A DNA stretch of 64,000 nt from Alloacidobacterium sp963823845 (GCA_963823845.1 CAWGND010000014.1:496001-560000); one strand, 5' to 3'. Counted from the stretch's first letter, positions 1 to 8,988 are shown. Notes: generated from the sequence alone by a model not told the origin. A program made the numbers and translations.

Positions 1-245
1 ATTTCTTCGAAGGCCGCAAGAGCCAGCCGTTCCGAAACCGCAGCGCAGTCCGAAATGTGCTTCTCCGCTTTTTCAATCGAAAGCTTTTCGGCAAAGTGAT
101 AAGGCTGCTTCGTCCCAGCCTTGGAAGGGTCAATCAGAACGACGCGCTTTCGCTCAACAATCTCCGGCATACCGGCAGCAATAGAAACGGCCACCAGCAC
201 GCTCCAGCCCGAATGCACTCGAACGCCGATGGCCGCTTGCTTCAT
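1..245 (-). CDS. Partial hypothetical protein, C-terminus beyond window edge
   Basis: An ATG at 245 on the minus strand opens a frame that stays open for 81 codons to the left edge. It begins MKQAAIGVRVHSGWS and continues through a hydrophobic stretch (VLVAVSIAAG) and a charged region (EIVERKRVVLIDPSK). It lies 14 bases downstream of the CsgG-like gene on the same strand, so it is probably the third gene of the kinase/CsgG unit. I do not recognise a named family. The hydrophobic stretch is too short and late to be a clear signal peptide, and the visible part looks cytosolic. The start was chosen because it follows the upstream stop directly. Confidence 0.55.
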   Translation of the reverse strand, partial: MKQAAIGVRVHSGWSVLVAVSIAAGMPEIVERKRVVLIDPSKAGTKQPYHFAEKLSIEKAEKHISDCAAVSERLALAAFEE

Positions 246-259
246 CGATCTATAGATAT

Positions 260-1285
260 CTACGGCGTCTTTACCGTGTCGCCCGTCTTGGGCTTACCCG
301 CTCCACTGAAGGTCCCAACCGCGGAGCTCGCGTCGACACTGGTAATCGTCAGCTGCCCAACCGGATCTTCAATCGACCGCAGCGGCTTGCCGGTAGACGG
401 GTCTTTCACCACGCGAACCACGCGTGTCACCGCCAGCTTGTCGCCAACCTTCACCCCTCCTGCGCTGCCAACGTTGATGATGATGTCATTCGACGAAGCA
501 TCCGCGATCAGCCCATTCACTGTGACCACTGGCGCAACCGGTGCGGCAATCGTAGGCAGTTTGGCGCTGTCCGCATTCAGATTCGTCGCCAGATCCTTCA
601 CCGCGCTCGTTGTGGCCTCGCCAATAATGGTCGCAGCAAAGTTGCTGCTGCCCATCGAGGCGCCGCCGCCACCGAAGCCGCCCGTGCCCGCGCCGCCGCC
701 GCCCAGCATCGCGCCCGAGCGCGCCGACTCGCCCTTGCCGCTGGCCGAAGCGAGAATCTCGCCGCTGCTCGTGTCAATCATACGTGCCGTGATCGCCACT
801 ACGGCCTTCGCTTTCTGCGTGCCGACGCCTCCGAGCCCGTAGCCGGCGCCCCACTTGCCCAGCATGCCGCCGACGTTCTTGTTCTGGTCGTCACGGCCAA
901 ACTGCGTGATGTCGCCGGTAATCACCGCATCCACGCCCAGAATGTGCCCGATCTTTGCTGCTGTCGTGGCATCGGCGCGATTGCTGTTCGAAAAGTTCTG
1001 CTCATTCAGAATCTTGTCGATCTGGTTGCGCTCGATCACGCGATACGTGCCGTCGTTGACCAGTTCGTTGATCAACATGTCGGAAATGCCCTTGCCGATA
1101 TCGACATTCGTGCCGAAAACCGCCTGGGACGCCGACATCACCGTCGCGTAGTTGAAATCGAGCACTGCCACCTTGTGCTTGATCCCCGTCGACGCAGGCG
1201 CCGGCGCCGGTGCTGGTGTCTGCGCCACCACTACCGTCGAGCCCATTAAAAGGAACGAAAAAATAACCGAAACTACCCTACGCAT
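260..1285 (-). CDS. CsgG-family periplasmic protein with FlgT-like C-terminal domain
   Basis: The 341-residue protein has an N-terminal signal peptide (residues about 1-22, cleavage after VVVAQ) and a short Pro/Ala linker. A CsgG-type domain follows from about residue 36 (KVAVLDFNYATV, then the helix ending in YRVIERNQIDKIL, then GVDAVITGDITQFG). A Gly-rich loop lies near residues 193-212, and a C-terminal beta domain (about 255-341) resembles the FlgT C-terminus. CsgG proteins form or assist outer-membrane secretion complexes, but this one lacks a lipobox Cys, so it is probably soluble in the periplasm. GGAGACAG precedes the ATG. It follows the kinase gene by 11 bases, implying one transcript. 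Its role is inferred. A link to the nearby secretion genes is possible but unproven. Confidence 0.8.
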   Translation of the reverse strand: MRRVVSVIFSFLLMGSTVVVAQTPAPAPAPASTGIKHKVAVLDFNYATVMSASQAVFGTNVDIGKGISDMLINELVNDGTYRVIERNQIDKILNEQNFSNSNRADATTAAKIGHILGVDAVITGDITQFGRDDQNKNVGGMLGKWGAGYGLGGVGTQKAKAVVAITARMIDTSSGEILASASGKGESARSGAMLGGGGAGTGGFGGGGASMGSSNFAATIIGEATTSAVKDLATNLNADSAKLPTIAAPVAPVVTVNGLIADASSNDIIINVGSAGGVKVGDKLAVTRVVRVVKDPSTGKPLRSIEDPVGQLTITSVDASSAVGTFSGAGKPKTGDTVKTP

Positions 1286-1296
1286 GCTACTGTCTC

Positions 1297-3012
1297 CTAT
1301 TTGATGTTTAAGAACTTTTCCAGAGTCGACACTTCCTTGTCAGCGCGATCCATATAGTCGTTCGCTGTCTGGAGATCGTTCTGGCTGAGTGCACTCTTCG
1401 CCTCGCTCAAATAGCTGTTCATCTTGTTCATCGAAGTGACGACGTCGCCCCGCATGTCATACCCTTGCGCCTGCTGTTGCTTGCGCATGACGTTGATGCT
1501 GTCATTCACTGCCCCTGCCCTTGCTTCGAGGTCAATCATCCGGTGGTGCGCCTGCTGCACTTCCTGTTGCGAAGGCCCTGCTGGTGCCGCCGGTGGAGCC
1601 GTCTGTGCGGGTGGTTGCGCAGCCGTGTCCACCGGCTTCGTCTTGGCTGCCGGGATCTGCACTGGAAGCGTCGCCGTCGCCTTCACCGTAGTTGGCATCG
1701 CGTGCTCGCTCACTGGATTCGCCTGCTGTGGCGCAGGATTCGACGTTGGCGGAGTCGTTGGCGCCGGTGTCGGCGTATCGGTAACGGACGTCGTCGACTT
1801 CTGGCTGGCGTTCGTCTTAAACATGGGAGGCAGCAACGTAGCCGCTGCCACCAGCGCAATCACCGCTGCCACCGCTCCCAGACCGATCCAGAGTCCGCGA
1901 TGGCCCTTTCCAGTCGCGCTACTCGGCGCAGGTGTATACGGAGCAGCCTGCGCCGGGGTCTGCATCGGCGTGGACTGGTACGGTGGTTGCACAGGCGGCT
2001 GCATCGGAATTTGCTGTGAAGGCAACGGCATAGGCGTCGCCCCCGACTGCATCGGCATTTGCATCGAAGGGGTCGGCATCGGTGTCGTTGCGCCCGACCG
2101 GACCACCGGCGTATAGCCACCGGACTCGAATACTGTCTTCGCCCGCTGTTGCTGCTGATTCGGAGATGTCTGCGGCACAAACTGCGTCATCATCGGCTCG
2201 CGCAGATTCTTCAGGCAATTCCGGAACTCCTCCGCTGTCTGAAAACGCCCATCCGGATGCTTCACCATCGCCCTCAGTACAATGTTGTTCAGTTCCTGCG
2301 GGAGCGCTGGATTCACCTGCATCGGAGGCGTCGGCGCCTCATTCAACTGCGCATTCAGCACGCTGTATGAAGTGTCCGCCTGGAACGGCCGCTGTCCTGT
2401 CAGCATCTCGTAGAGCGTCACGCCAAACGAATAAATGTCCGATCGCGCATCCACTGTGCCGCCGCGTACCTGCTCCGGCGACATGTAGTACACCGACCCC
2501 ATCGTCGTGCCCGGCCGTGTCAGCTGCATGTCATTTGTGGATTTCGCAATCCCGAAATCCATCAACTTCGCCAGCCCATGCGACGTGATCATAATGTTCG
2601 CTGGCTTGATGTCGCGATGGGTCACGCCGCGGCTATGCGCATAGCTCAAAGCCGAGAGCACTTGCGTCGAATAATCCAGCACCTGATCGAGCGGCATCTT
2701 CGACTGGCTGGCCCGTGCTTCAAGCGTCGTGCCTTCAACGTATTCCATGACCATCACCAGCTGGTTCTGCAGCTGAAAGGCAGTGCGCAACTGTGCAATG
2801 TTGGGGTGCTCTAGCCCAGCCAGCGTGCGAATCTCCGCCATGAACCGGGCTGCAAGCTCCGGGTCGGAGGCAAAATCAGGAAGCAGGACCTTCATCGCTT
2901 CTTCGCGATTGGAGATGATGTTGCATACCTTGTAGACGCGGCCCATGCCGCCTTTTCCGAGCAGCGCCAGGACTTCGTAGTCGCCGACGCGCTGGCCAAC
3001 CTCAAGTGACAT
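1297..3012 (-). CDS. Transmembrane Ser/Thr protein kinase (Hanks type)
   Basis: The 571-residue protein starts with a complete kinase domain (about residues 12-270): Gly loop LGKGGMGRVYK, ATP-binding Lys41, catalytic HRDIKPANIM with Asp134, DFG at 152-154 and the SPEQV substrate-loop motif. A long Pro/Gln/Met-rich linker follows, then one transmembrane segment near 375-397 and an extracytoplasmic Thr/Pro-rich stretch. The last 80 residues are a predicted coiled coil (MIDLEARAGAV onward). This layout is that of PknB/PpkA-type receptor kinases. The matching PP2C phosphatase is encoded divergently 326 bases away and T6SS genes follow, so a PpkA-like role in posttranslational control of secretion is plausible. 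That role is inferred from context, not shown. Confidence 0.93.
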   Translation of the reverse strand: MSLEVGQRVGDYEVLALLGKGGMGRVYKVCNIISNREEAMKVLLPDFASDPELAARFMAEIRTLAGLEHPNIAQLRTAFQLQNQLVMVMEYVEGTTLEARASQSKMPLDQVLDYSTQVLSALSYAHSRGVTHRDIKPANIMITSHGLAKLMDFGIAKSTNDMQLTRPGTTMGSVYYMSPEQVRGGTVDARSDIYSFGVTLYEMLTGQRPFQADTSYSVLNAQLNEAPTPPMQVNPALPQELNNIVLRAMVKHPDGRFQTAEEFRNCLKNLREPMMTQFVPQTSPNQQQQRAKTVFESGGYTPVVRSGATTPMPTPSMQMPMQSGATPMPLPSQQIPMQPPVQPPYQSTPMQTPAQAAPYTPAPSSATGKGHRGLWIGLGAVAAVIALVAAATLLPPMFKTNASQKSTTSVTDTPTPAPTTPPTSNPAPQQANPVSEHAMPTTVKATATLPVQIPAAKTKPVDTAAQPPAQTAPPAAPAGPSQQEVQQAHHRMIDLEARAGAVNDSINVMRKQQQAQGYDMRGDVVTSMNKMNSYLSEAKSALSQNDLQTANDYMDRADKEVSTLEKFLNIK

Positions 3013-3338
3013 AAATGGGGCCTCTGCGGGTTAAATTGTGCCGGGGGAAGAACGGAGCCGCACTGCTGAACGCCCAGAGTTTACTCCATTTAGGTATCAC
3101 AGCCCACCAAAAAATGGCGTTCCAGCCCCCTTTTGGTGGATTCCGCAGCTCTCCCCAACCTGCTGCTTTCCGCTTCTGGGAATAGTGCGACGAGGTGCTC
3201 CGCCGTTGCATAGAAAGCTTTACAGAGCCTTGCCCCTTCTGGCAGTCTTATGCAGCACCTTTTGCATGTTGTAGCCTTGGGTATGAACAGGTCGCATTGG
3301 GACTGGTACCATTTGCGAACGGGACGAGTTTCTGAACC
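3013..3338. other. Divergent intergenic region, kinase/phosphatase
   Basis: These 326 bases separate the minus-strand kinase from the plus-strand phosphatase and must hold both promoters. I see no convincing gene, no strong -35/-10 pair with standard spacing and no clear terminator. The short open frames here lack ribosome sites and family resemblance. Confidence 0.5.
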
Positions 3339-4097
3339 ATGGAAAGCCAGACTGGATTAAAGCTCGAAGTCGCTGGATTGACCGACGTTGGCTGCAAACG
3401 CACCAATAACGAAGACAGTCTGGGCTACGACCTCGCAACGCAACTTTTCGTTGTCTGCGACGGAATGGGGGGCATGGCCGCTGGAGAAGTCGCCAGCAGC
3501 ACAGCCGTCAATGCTCTGCTCCGGACTTTCAGCGAGCGCACCGCGTCACCCGCCACCATCGAGGAGCGCCTCTACCAGGCCGTCACCCTCGCCAATCAGG
3601 AAGTCTGCGCCCTGTCCAACGCAAACGAAGAGCTGCGCGGCATGGGCACAACCCTCGTCGCCGCCTGTCTTGACGGACGCAAGATTGTCATCGCAAACGT
3701 AGGCGACAGCCGCGCCTATTTTCTGCGCAACGGCGGTTGCGTTCAGATCACGCTCGACCACTCCTACCTGGCCGAGCAGGTGCGCAACGGAAGCATGACG
3801 GCGGACGACGCAGGCGCGTCGCCGCTGCAGTCCCTGATCACCCGCGCGATCGGAACCGGCGAATCCGTGGAACCGGACCTGTTCTCCGCCGCCCTCGAAC
3901 CCGGCGACTTCGTCCTCCTCACCACCGACGGCCTGACCCGCTACGCCGATGCCGACGCCATCGCCCGTGTCGTCCTCGCCCAACCCGACCTGCAGCAAGC
4001 CTGCCAGACACTGATCGACGCCGCCAAAGAACAGGGAGCCATCGACAACGTCACCTGCCTCCTGCTCCGCTTCTCCGAAGAAAATTCAGCAGCATAA
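3339..4097 (+). CDS. PP2C-family protein Ser/Thr phosphatase
   Basis: The 252-residue protein shows the PP2C motif series in order: TDVGCKRTNNEDS, FVVCDGMGGMAAGE, GMGTTLVAA, NVGDSRAYFLRNG, ITLDHSY, TRAIGTGESVEPD, DFVLLTTDGLTRY and GAIDNVTCLLLRF. The Asp residues that bind the two metal ions (NED, CDGMGG, TTDGL, IDN) are all present. It has the usual length for a stand-alone bacterial PP2C (Stp/PppA type) and no membrane segment, so it acts in the cytosol. The divergent Hanks kinase is the likely partner. In T6SS loci such pairs (PpkA/PppA) switch secretion on and off, and this pair sits about 5 kb from tssM. Partner and target are inferred. Confidence 0.93.
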   Translation: MESQTGLKLEVAGLTDVGCKRTNNEDSLGYDLATQLFVVCDGMGGMAAGEVASSTAVNALLRTFSERTASPATIEERLYQAVTLANQEVCALSNANEELRGMGTTLVAACLDGRKIVIANVGDSRAYFLRNGGCVQITLDHSYLAEQVRNGSMTADDAGASPLQSLITRAIGTGESVEPDLFSAALEPGDFVLLTTDGLTRYADADAIARVVLAQPDLQQACQTLIDAAKEQGAIDNVTCLLLRFSEENSAA

Positions 4098-4213
4098 CCG
4101 TACACTCCTGCGTCTCGCTTTTTAAGACGCGGGAGAGCAACCCTGACCTGTATCCCGAGGGGTTTCGCCATCGTACGCTACCCGATGTATAAATCAACCG
4201 GGATAGCAAGTCA

Positions 4214-4725
4214 GTGATCTCTGAGACAAAGCGCACCGCCCTCTGGAGAACGACCAAGGTACTGGCCGCCGTTCTCATCGTTGGATGGAGCGCTACCTTG
4301 CTGCGAAGCTTCGACCCTAAATTCGGATTACGGGTACCAGGCTGGGCCCGGTTCGTGGGCTTCTTTATCCTGGGAATCGGCTTTTCCTGATCGTATTGTG
4401 CGGAGTGCTCTTAAGCACCTGTGGCTTCGGACCCGGCCAGAGATTCTTTCCTAAAGAATTTATCGCAATCGGTCCTTTCCGTTACGTCCGCAATCCCATG
4501 TCGATCGGCGCCATTATGGCAATGTTGGGCTGGAGCATGGTCAACCGCTCACTTTCGATGTTTTTGGCGTGGCTGCTTTTGACCCTTTTGCTCCACCTTA
4601 TGGTGGTCTACGTCGAAGAGCCAGGGCTAGAAAAACGTTTCGGCGCCAGCTATCGCGCATATCGATTTTCCGTGCCCCGATGGCTGCCCAGATTCACCAA
4701 ATCTGAGACTTCAACTGAGCAATGA
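4214..4725 (+). pseudogene. Isoprenylcysteine methyltransferase-like membrane protein, frameshifted
   Basis: Two frames encode one protein. From a GTG at 4214 the first 58 codons give an N-terminal membrane segment (VLAAVLIVGWSA) and a second hydrophobic stretch ending FFILGIG, then stop at 4388-4390. The next frame, open across 4381-4725, continues with LFLIVLCGVLL and the conserved C-terminal block (GPFRYVRNPMSIGAI, VEEPGLEKRFGASYRAYRFSVPRW) typical of ICMT/PEMT-like small methyltransferases. One base is missing near 4379-4384 (GGCTTTTCC, where an extra C or G would restore the frame). If the lesion is real, the protein is lost or truncated at its membrane core. If it is a sequencing error, the intact protein is about 170 residues. 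The family match of the second half is strong. Confidence 0.75.
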
Positions 4726-4741
4726 AGTCAATTCAACAAAC

Positions 4742-4770
4742 GAAAGCCCACCGATGCAGTGGGCTTTCTA
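4742..4770 (+). terminator. Intrinsic terminator after methyltransferase-like gene
   Basis: A perfect 10-bp stem (GAAAGCCCAC / GTGGGCTTTC) with a 7-base loop ends in CTTTCTA. It lies 17 bases after the stop at 4725 and could end transcription from both sides, because the minus-strand gene at 4824 also ends towards it. Confidence 0.7.
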
Positions 4771-4823
4771 TCCATACCGCGATTTTTGCGACGATCAATT
4801 GATCTGCTTAAGCCCGCCGGTGC

Positions 4824-5333
4824 TCAATGAGCGTAGCAAACCTTGCCGCGATAGCGCAGCACCAGCGTACTCTGATGAAAATCCGCCATCCCGAAGTAGT
4901 CGATATAGCCTTTGGCGTTGGCGAACTTGCCCGTGCCGCCAACGATGTCGGACCGATAATTCCCCCATGGCACCGCCACAATGCCCGTGTCGCCGCTGAT
5001 CGGGTAAGTAGGGGTCAGCACAGCTATGTGCAGCTTGATCGTTTCGGCCGCCGTTGTAACCCAATAATGCTGAACGTTGAATGTGCCATCGCCGTTTTGT
5101 CCAAGAATTGTCGCCGCTATCGAGCCCGCCAGATCGCCCGATACCGGACCAAGGTTGGTTACGCCCGCAATCGCCCCGATGTTTGTCATCAGGGCTCCGC
5201 CGACGATTTCGCAGTGGGTGTCATCGTCGGCGAACGCCGTGGGAACCAAACCGCCGAAATCGCTCGGCGCCAGCGACAGGACCAGGAAGATCCCGCCGGC
5301 CAAAGCGCCCAGAGTATGCCTTTTGAATGTCAT
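4824..5333 (-). CDS. Small secreted protein of unknown function
   Basis: The 169-residue protein starts at the ATG at 5333, which has AAGGAGA about 8 bases upstream. A longer frame upstream lacks any such site. Residues 1-36 form a signal peptide (basic start, hydrophobic ALAGGIFLVLSLA, likely cleavage after TAFA). The mature part is beta-rich with a conserved-looking block (DIVGGTGKFANAKGYIDYFG, then LVLRYRGKVCY). The GGTGKFANAKG pattern resembles the last turns of allene-oxide-cyclase/dirigent-like barrels, but this is only a pattern resemblance. It has two Cys residues in the mature part (one near the start, one near the end) that could pair in the periplasm. It is flanked by unrelated genes and has no operon partner. 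Confidence 0.75.
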   Translation of the reverse strand: MTFKRHTLGALAGGIFLVLSLAPSDFGGLVPTAFADDDTHCEIVGGALMTNIGAIAGVTNLGPVSGDLAGSIAATILGQNGDGTFNVQHYWVTTAAETIKLHIAVLTPTYPISGDTGIVAVPWGNYRSDIVGGTGKFANAKGYIDYFGMADFHQSTLVLRYRGKVCYAH

Positions 5334-5611
5334 GACTGTGTCTCCTTGAATAGTTTGGAGGCCGGGCGGCTGATCGTACTCGTAGCAACGGGGCCCGCCA
5401 TTCTGCCGCCACGCAATGCGCCCCGCCCGGCCAGCTCGTTGTGTCTGAACCTTCGCGCAGACGGTGCGCGGCGGCAATACACTGGCCATAAATTCGGGGT
5501 AAATCGCGGGTAAACACGCACAAAACAGTCGTCCTGCTGCCAACAAACTTCCGGCTTGACCCCGGTTTCAGAAGCGGGTAAGGTCACAACCAAAAGCTGG
5601 TAGAGCCCGCC

Positions 5612-7807
5612 ATGCAAGTGCCAGCCACGTCATCCGTGCGCCTCCGGGTCGGAGAGTTCGAAGTCGATCTTCGATGCGGTGAGCTGCGACGCAACGGTGA
5701 CAAGATCAAGCTGCAGCAACGCCCCTTCCAGATTCTCGCCGCACTCCTCCAGCGCCCAGGCGAAGTAGTGACGCGGGATGAGATCCGGAAGAAGCTGTGG
5801 CCATCCGACACCTTCGTCGACTTCGAACACGGCATCAACACCGCCGTGAATAAGCTGCGCGAAGCCCTGGGCGATGACGTCGAGAACCCGCGCTTCATCG
5901 AAACGCTGCCGCGGTACGGCTATCGCCTGATCACTCCCGTTGAAGTCGTGGAGACCAATGGCGCAACTCCAGAGGTCGAAGCACCTCCCGCCCCTCCACA
6001 GCATGCGAACACTCAAGGGCCATCCACGCAAAAGAGCAGGCCGATGGTCGCGCTGGCAGCTGGACTTATCACGCTGCTCGCAGCTGCCGCTATCGCAATC
6101 TTCTTTTTCTTGCCGCGTCACACCGCAACCCCGCTTCGGAACACGTGGGTGCAGATCACAAATTATTCCGACTCGGCTACCGCTCCCGCGCTGTCTCCCG
6201 ACGGACGCATGATCGCTTTCATTCGCGGGCCTGATACCTTCGTGACACGCGGCGAGCTTTACGTGAAAATGTTGCCCGACGGCGAGCCGGTTCAGCTTAC
6301 TCACGACAATCTGTTGAAGATGGCTCCGGCTTTTTCGCCAGACGGATCGCGCATCGCCTACACGACAACCGATCCCGGCTTTGGATGGAACACCTGGGTC
6401 GTGCCGGTGCTGGGTGGGGAACCTCAAAAGCTCCTGCCCAACGCAGCCGCCCTTACATGGGTGGACCGGCGATACGTCATGTTTTCGGAACTGAAAACCG
6501 GGCAAAACATGGCCATTGCTACAGCTACAGAGAGCCGGGCCTCAGAGCGTGATGTCTATCTTCCGACCAACCCGGTTGGGATGGCGCACCGCTCCTGGGT
6601 CTCGCCCGACGGCAAGTGGATTCTGCTTTCCGAGATGGACGGTCTCGGATGGATGCCGTGCCGGGTGCTTTCTTTTGATGGGAGCACCAGCGGCGAGATC
6701 GCCGGTCCCAAAAAAGCGCGCTGTACCTACGCAGGTTGGAATCCGGATGGCAAGACGATGTACTTCAGCGCAGATGCGGGGGACGGCTACCACATCTGGC
6801 GCCAGCATTTTCCCCACGGCGTGCCGGAACAAATGACCTTCGGCCCCACCGAAGAAGAAGGCGTCGCCGTTTCTCCTGACGGCCGTATGCTCGTCACCTC
6901 CGCAGGCATCCACCAGAGCACCGTCTGGTTACACGACGCAAAGGGCGATCGCCAGATATCCGGAGAAGGATTTGCCACCGTGCCCGGGCTGGGACCCTTC
7001 GGCGGGACCGACAAGCGCTCCGTTTTTTCCCCGGACGGGAAACGATTGTTTTATCTCGTCCAGCAGCCAGGCTCCCGGGCATACGTGCATGGAGAGCTAT
7101 GGGTAACCGATCTCGATTCCGGCGGGAGCGAGGCAGTTCTCCCCGGCATTTTGATGACTGAGTTCCACATCTCGCCGGATGGCGAGTATGTGGCCTTCGC
7201 GGCCCAGGATGCACAGGGGATTCCGCATGGATGGATAGCGCCGCTCGATCGCCACACATCCCCGAAGCAGATCTCTTCATCCGTCTCACACCAGCTGTCT
7301 TTTGGAACGGGTGGAGATCTTTACTTTCTAGCACGTGATGGCGACAAGGAATTCCTCTACTGCATTACGCCCGGGGAAACCGTCCCAAAGAAGGTCAACC
7401 CCCAACCTGTCGTTACCTTCGTCGGAGTCTCTCCTCAGGGGAATTTGCTGCTCTCGGGCATCAACCCCACCATGGGCAGTCCGGCCCGCGGAGGACCGGC
7501 AACTCGCATCTGCGACTTTTGCGGCATCGGGTGGGGACCCGATGGCAAGCTCCTTTACCTCAGATTCCGCGACCTCGGCGAGATGGGTGGCGGGAGAACC
7601 ATCGCAATCGCCTTACCCACGGGCAGGGAACTGCCTATACTGCCACCATCCGGCTTGAAATCGATTGACGATACAAAGGGGTTGAATGTAGTTGCGGACA
7701 TTGACATGTCGGGCAAAGTGATCTTCGCACCGGGGCCCGATCCCTCAATCTATGCCTATACGCGCATGACCGTACAAAGAAACCTCTATGGAATTCCGCT
7801 GAAATAG
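5612..7807 (+). CDS. CadC-like winged-helix / TM / PD40 beta-propeller protein
   Basis: The 731-residue protein has an OmpR/CadC-type winged helix at residues about 10-105 (VGEFEVDLRCGELRRNG, VVTRDEIRKKLWP, NTAVNKLREALGD, ETLPRYGYRLI). A Pro-rich linker follows, then one membrane segment near 149-170 (ALAAGLITLLAAAAIAIFFF) and about 550 residues of WD40-like PD40/TolB-type blades marked by repeated SPDG motifs. This fits a one-component membrane regulator whose extracytoplasmic propeller senses a ligand while the N-terminus binds DNA. Such proteins are numerous in Acidobacteriota. The target genes are unknown. The start is the first ATG of the frame and leaves a normal N-terminus for the domain. 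Confidence 0.88.
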   Translation: MQVPATSSVRLRVGEFEVDLRCGELRRNGDKIKLQQRPFQILAALLQRPGEVVTRDEIRKKLWPSDTFVDFEHGINTAVNKLREALGDDVENPRFIETLPRYGYRLITPVEVVETNGATPEVEAPPAPPQHANTQGPSTQKSRPMVALAAGLITLLAAAAIAIFFFLPRHTATPLRNTWVQITNYSDSATAPALSPDGRMIAFIRGPDTFVTRGELYVKMLPDGEPVQLTHDNLLKMAPAFSPDGSRIAYTTTDPGFGWNTWVVPVLGGEPQKLLPNAAALTWVDRRYVMFSELKTGQNMAIATATESRASERDVYLPTNPVGMAHRSWVSPDGKWILLSEMDGLGWMPCRVLSFDGSTSGEIAGPKKARCTYAGWNPDGKTMYFSADAGDGYHIWRQHFPHGVPEQMTFGPTEEEGVAVSPDGRMLVTSAGIHQSTVWLHDAKGDRQISGEGFATVPGLGPFGGTDKRSVFSPDGKRLFYLVQQPGSRAYVHGELWVTDLDSGGSEAVLPGILMTEFHISPDGEYVAFAAQDAQGIPHGWIAPLDRHTSPKQISSSVSHQLSFGTGGDLYFLARDGDKEFLYCITPGETVPKKVNPQPVVTFVGVSPQGNLLLSGINPTMGSPARGGPATRICDFCGIGWGPDGKLLYLRFRDLGEMGGGRTIAIALPTGRELPILPPSGLKSIDDTKGLNVVADIDMSGKVIFAPGPDPSIYAYTRMTVQRNLYGIPLK

Positions 7808-7915
7808 GGGGCGATTCGCCCATGCACAAATATCCTTCCGAGTTCAAAAACCGGAAAGGTGCACAATCGGCCGGACAAGGCTATGGGGACACACTCCTGC
7901 CCTGGAGCAAGGATG

Positions 7916-8492
7916 TTAAGGCCGCATGAGCGCAATCAACTCAGTCGTTGTTACGCATGTCTCTAGAAAACCAAACTGACCGCTGTTCGTCACCTCATAA
8001 ACAGCTTTCAGAAAACCGCTCATAACTGCGCGGTAAAGCGAGGTAGCAAGGCTGATACGCCTGACTCCGGCTGCAGCAAGCTCACTCACCGAAAATAACT
8101 TTCCTTTGATCCCGACCATGAAATTCACCGGCCTCGACACGGCGTCACAAACAGCCTTCACCGAGCCAAGATCAGGCAACCCCGGAGCAAAAAGAACATC
8201 GGCCCCGGCTTTTTCGTAAGGCTGGAGGCGACGGAATCATCTCATCAAGGCTCGGATCGGCGTAAAGAAAATTGTGCGCTCGCGCCGTCAGCATAAAATC
8301 AAAGGGCAGTGCGCGTGCGGCCTGAGCGGCTGCAGCGATCCGCTCGACAGCCAGTGAAAATCGTAAAGAGGACTGTCCGGGTTACCCGTCGAATCCTCGA
8401 TCGTGCAACCCACGAGTCCCGCGTCCGCCGCCAGCCGGATCGTCTCCGCTACCACTTCCGGCGCTCGCCTTTTCCTTCTGCGTCACATTCAT
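7916..8492 (-). pseudogene. PEP mutase / isocitrate lyase-family gene, decayed
   Basis: The gene starts at an ATG at 8492 with GGAGGAG upstream and the family-like start MNVTQKEKA. After about 11 codons the sequence jumps out of frame to VVAETIRLAADAGLVG and GCTIEDSTGNPDSPLYD. A missing base near 8355 shifts to AVERIAAAAQAARALP and MLTARAHNFLYADPSLDEMI, and an extra base near 8232 shifts to RLQPYEKAGADVLFAPGL. The frame then runs to the stop at 7916. The N-terminal ~80 residues that carry the catalytic Asp-rich core of PEP mutase / methylisocitrate-lyase-like enzymes are missing. An internal deletion plus two indels makes this a true pseudogene rather than a single read error. Confidence 0.82.
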
Positions 8493-8823
8493 CGAATGAA
8501 TCTCCTCCAGCGGGACAGCTGACGAAAACGGAGGAATGGGTGTTCTCAAGTCTTCTGATTAATTCCCGTGCGAATCTTCCTTCGTTCTTTTCTTCGCTGT
8601 CGGATAGAAGGACAAGATTCGATTCAGCAATCTGCGCAGAAATGTCCGCAGGGTCTTCAAGGATGAATCTCCGGACACTCTGGCACAGTCATACACACAG
8701 ACCTTAGGCTCCGCCTTTCTCATTCTCTCATTCGGAGGAAAGTGCGAAACATGACGCTCCTTTCGCTTTCCGTTTCCAAAAGAGGAAAGTACCGCATAGA
8801 AATATCATTCGTTCCAACGACGA

Positions 8824-8853
8824 TTGACATAGAATTATGGCCAAATCTGATAT
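8824..8853 (+). promoter_or_regulatory. Sigma70-like promoter
   Basis: TTGACA at 8824-8829 is followed after 18 bases by TGATAT at 8848-8853. No start codon follows before the terminator at 8873, so any transcript would be only about 40 nucleotides. It may be a tiny RNA or a remnant. Confidence 0.4.
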
Positions 8854-8872
8854 CCTGAAAGTAGGGAAAACG

Positions 8873-8900
8873 AAGCCCGCTGACCATGGCGGGCTTTTTT
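8873..8900 (+). terminator. Intrinsic terminator
   Basis: Stem AAGCCCGC / GCGGGCTT with an 8-base loop is followed by TTTT. It lies only about 20 bases after the promoter-like site at 8824-8853. Confidence 0.75.
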
Positions 8901-8988
8901 ATTTCGCATCGTGACAACGTGGAAACCAGATGCAGCCAAGTACCTTTATTTGGGTGAATTTACAAGAAATAGGGGTGGGCCCCAGCCT

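Larger units (their letters stand above)
8493..8988. other. Intergenic region with an isolated promoter-terminator pair
   Basis: About 500 bases between two broken genes. A minus-strand frame of roughly 78 codons across 8445-8680 has no start codon or family resemblance and may be noise or debris. A 65-codon minus frame near 8720-8917 is also unconvincing. The only structured part is the promoter-like site at 8824-8853 followed at once by a terminator. Confidence 0.5.

Noticed and set aside
57..842. 261-codon plus-strand frame at the left edge
   Set aside because: It lies opposite the CsgG-like gene and the partial gene, has no ribosome site and a Pro/Ser-rich shadow composition.
1424..2588. 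Long plus-strand open frames opposite the Ser/Thr kinase gene
   Set aside because: They are antisense shadows of a GC-rich gene with clear kinase motifs. They have odd Cys/Arg-rich composition and no family likeness.
8720..8917. 65-codon minus-strand frame
   Set aside because: It overlaps the promoter-terminator pair, lacks a ribosome site and shows no recognisable pattern.
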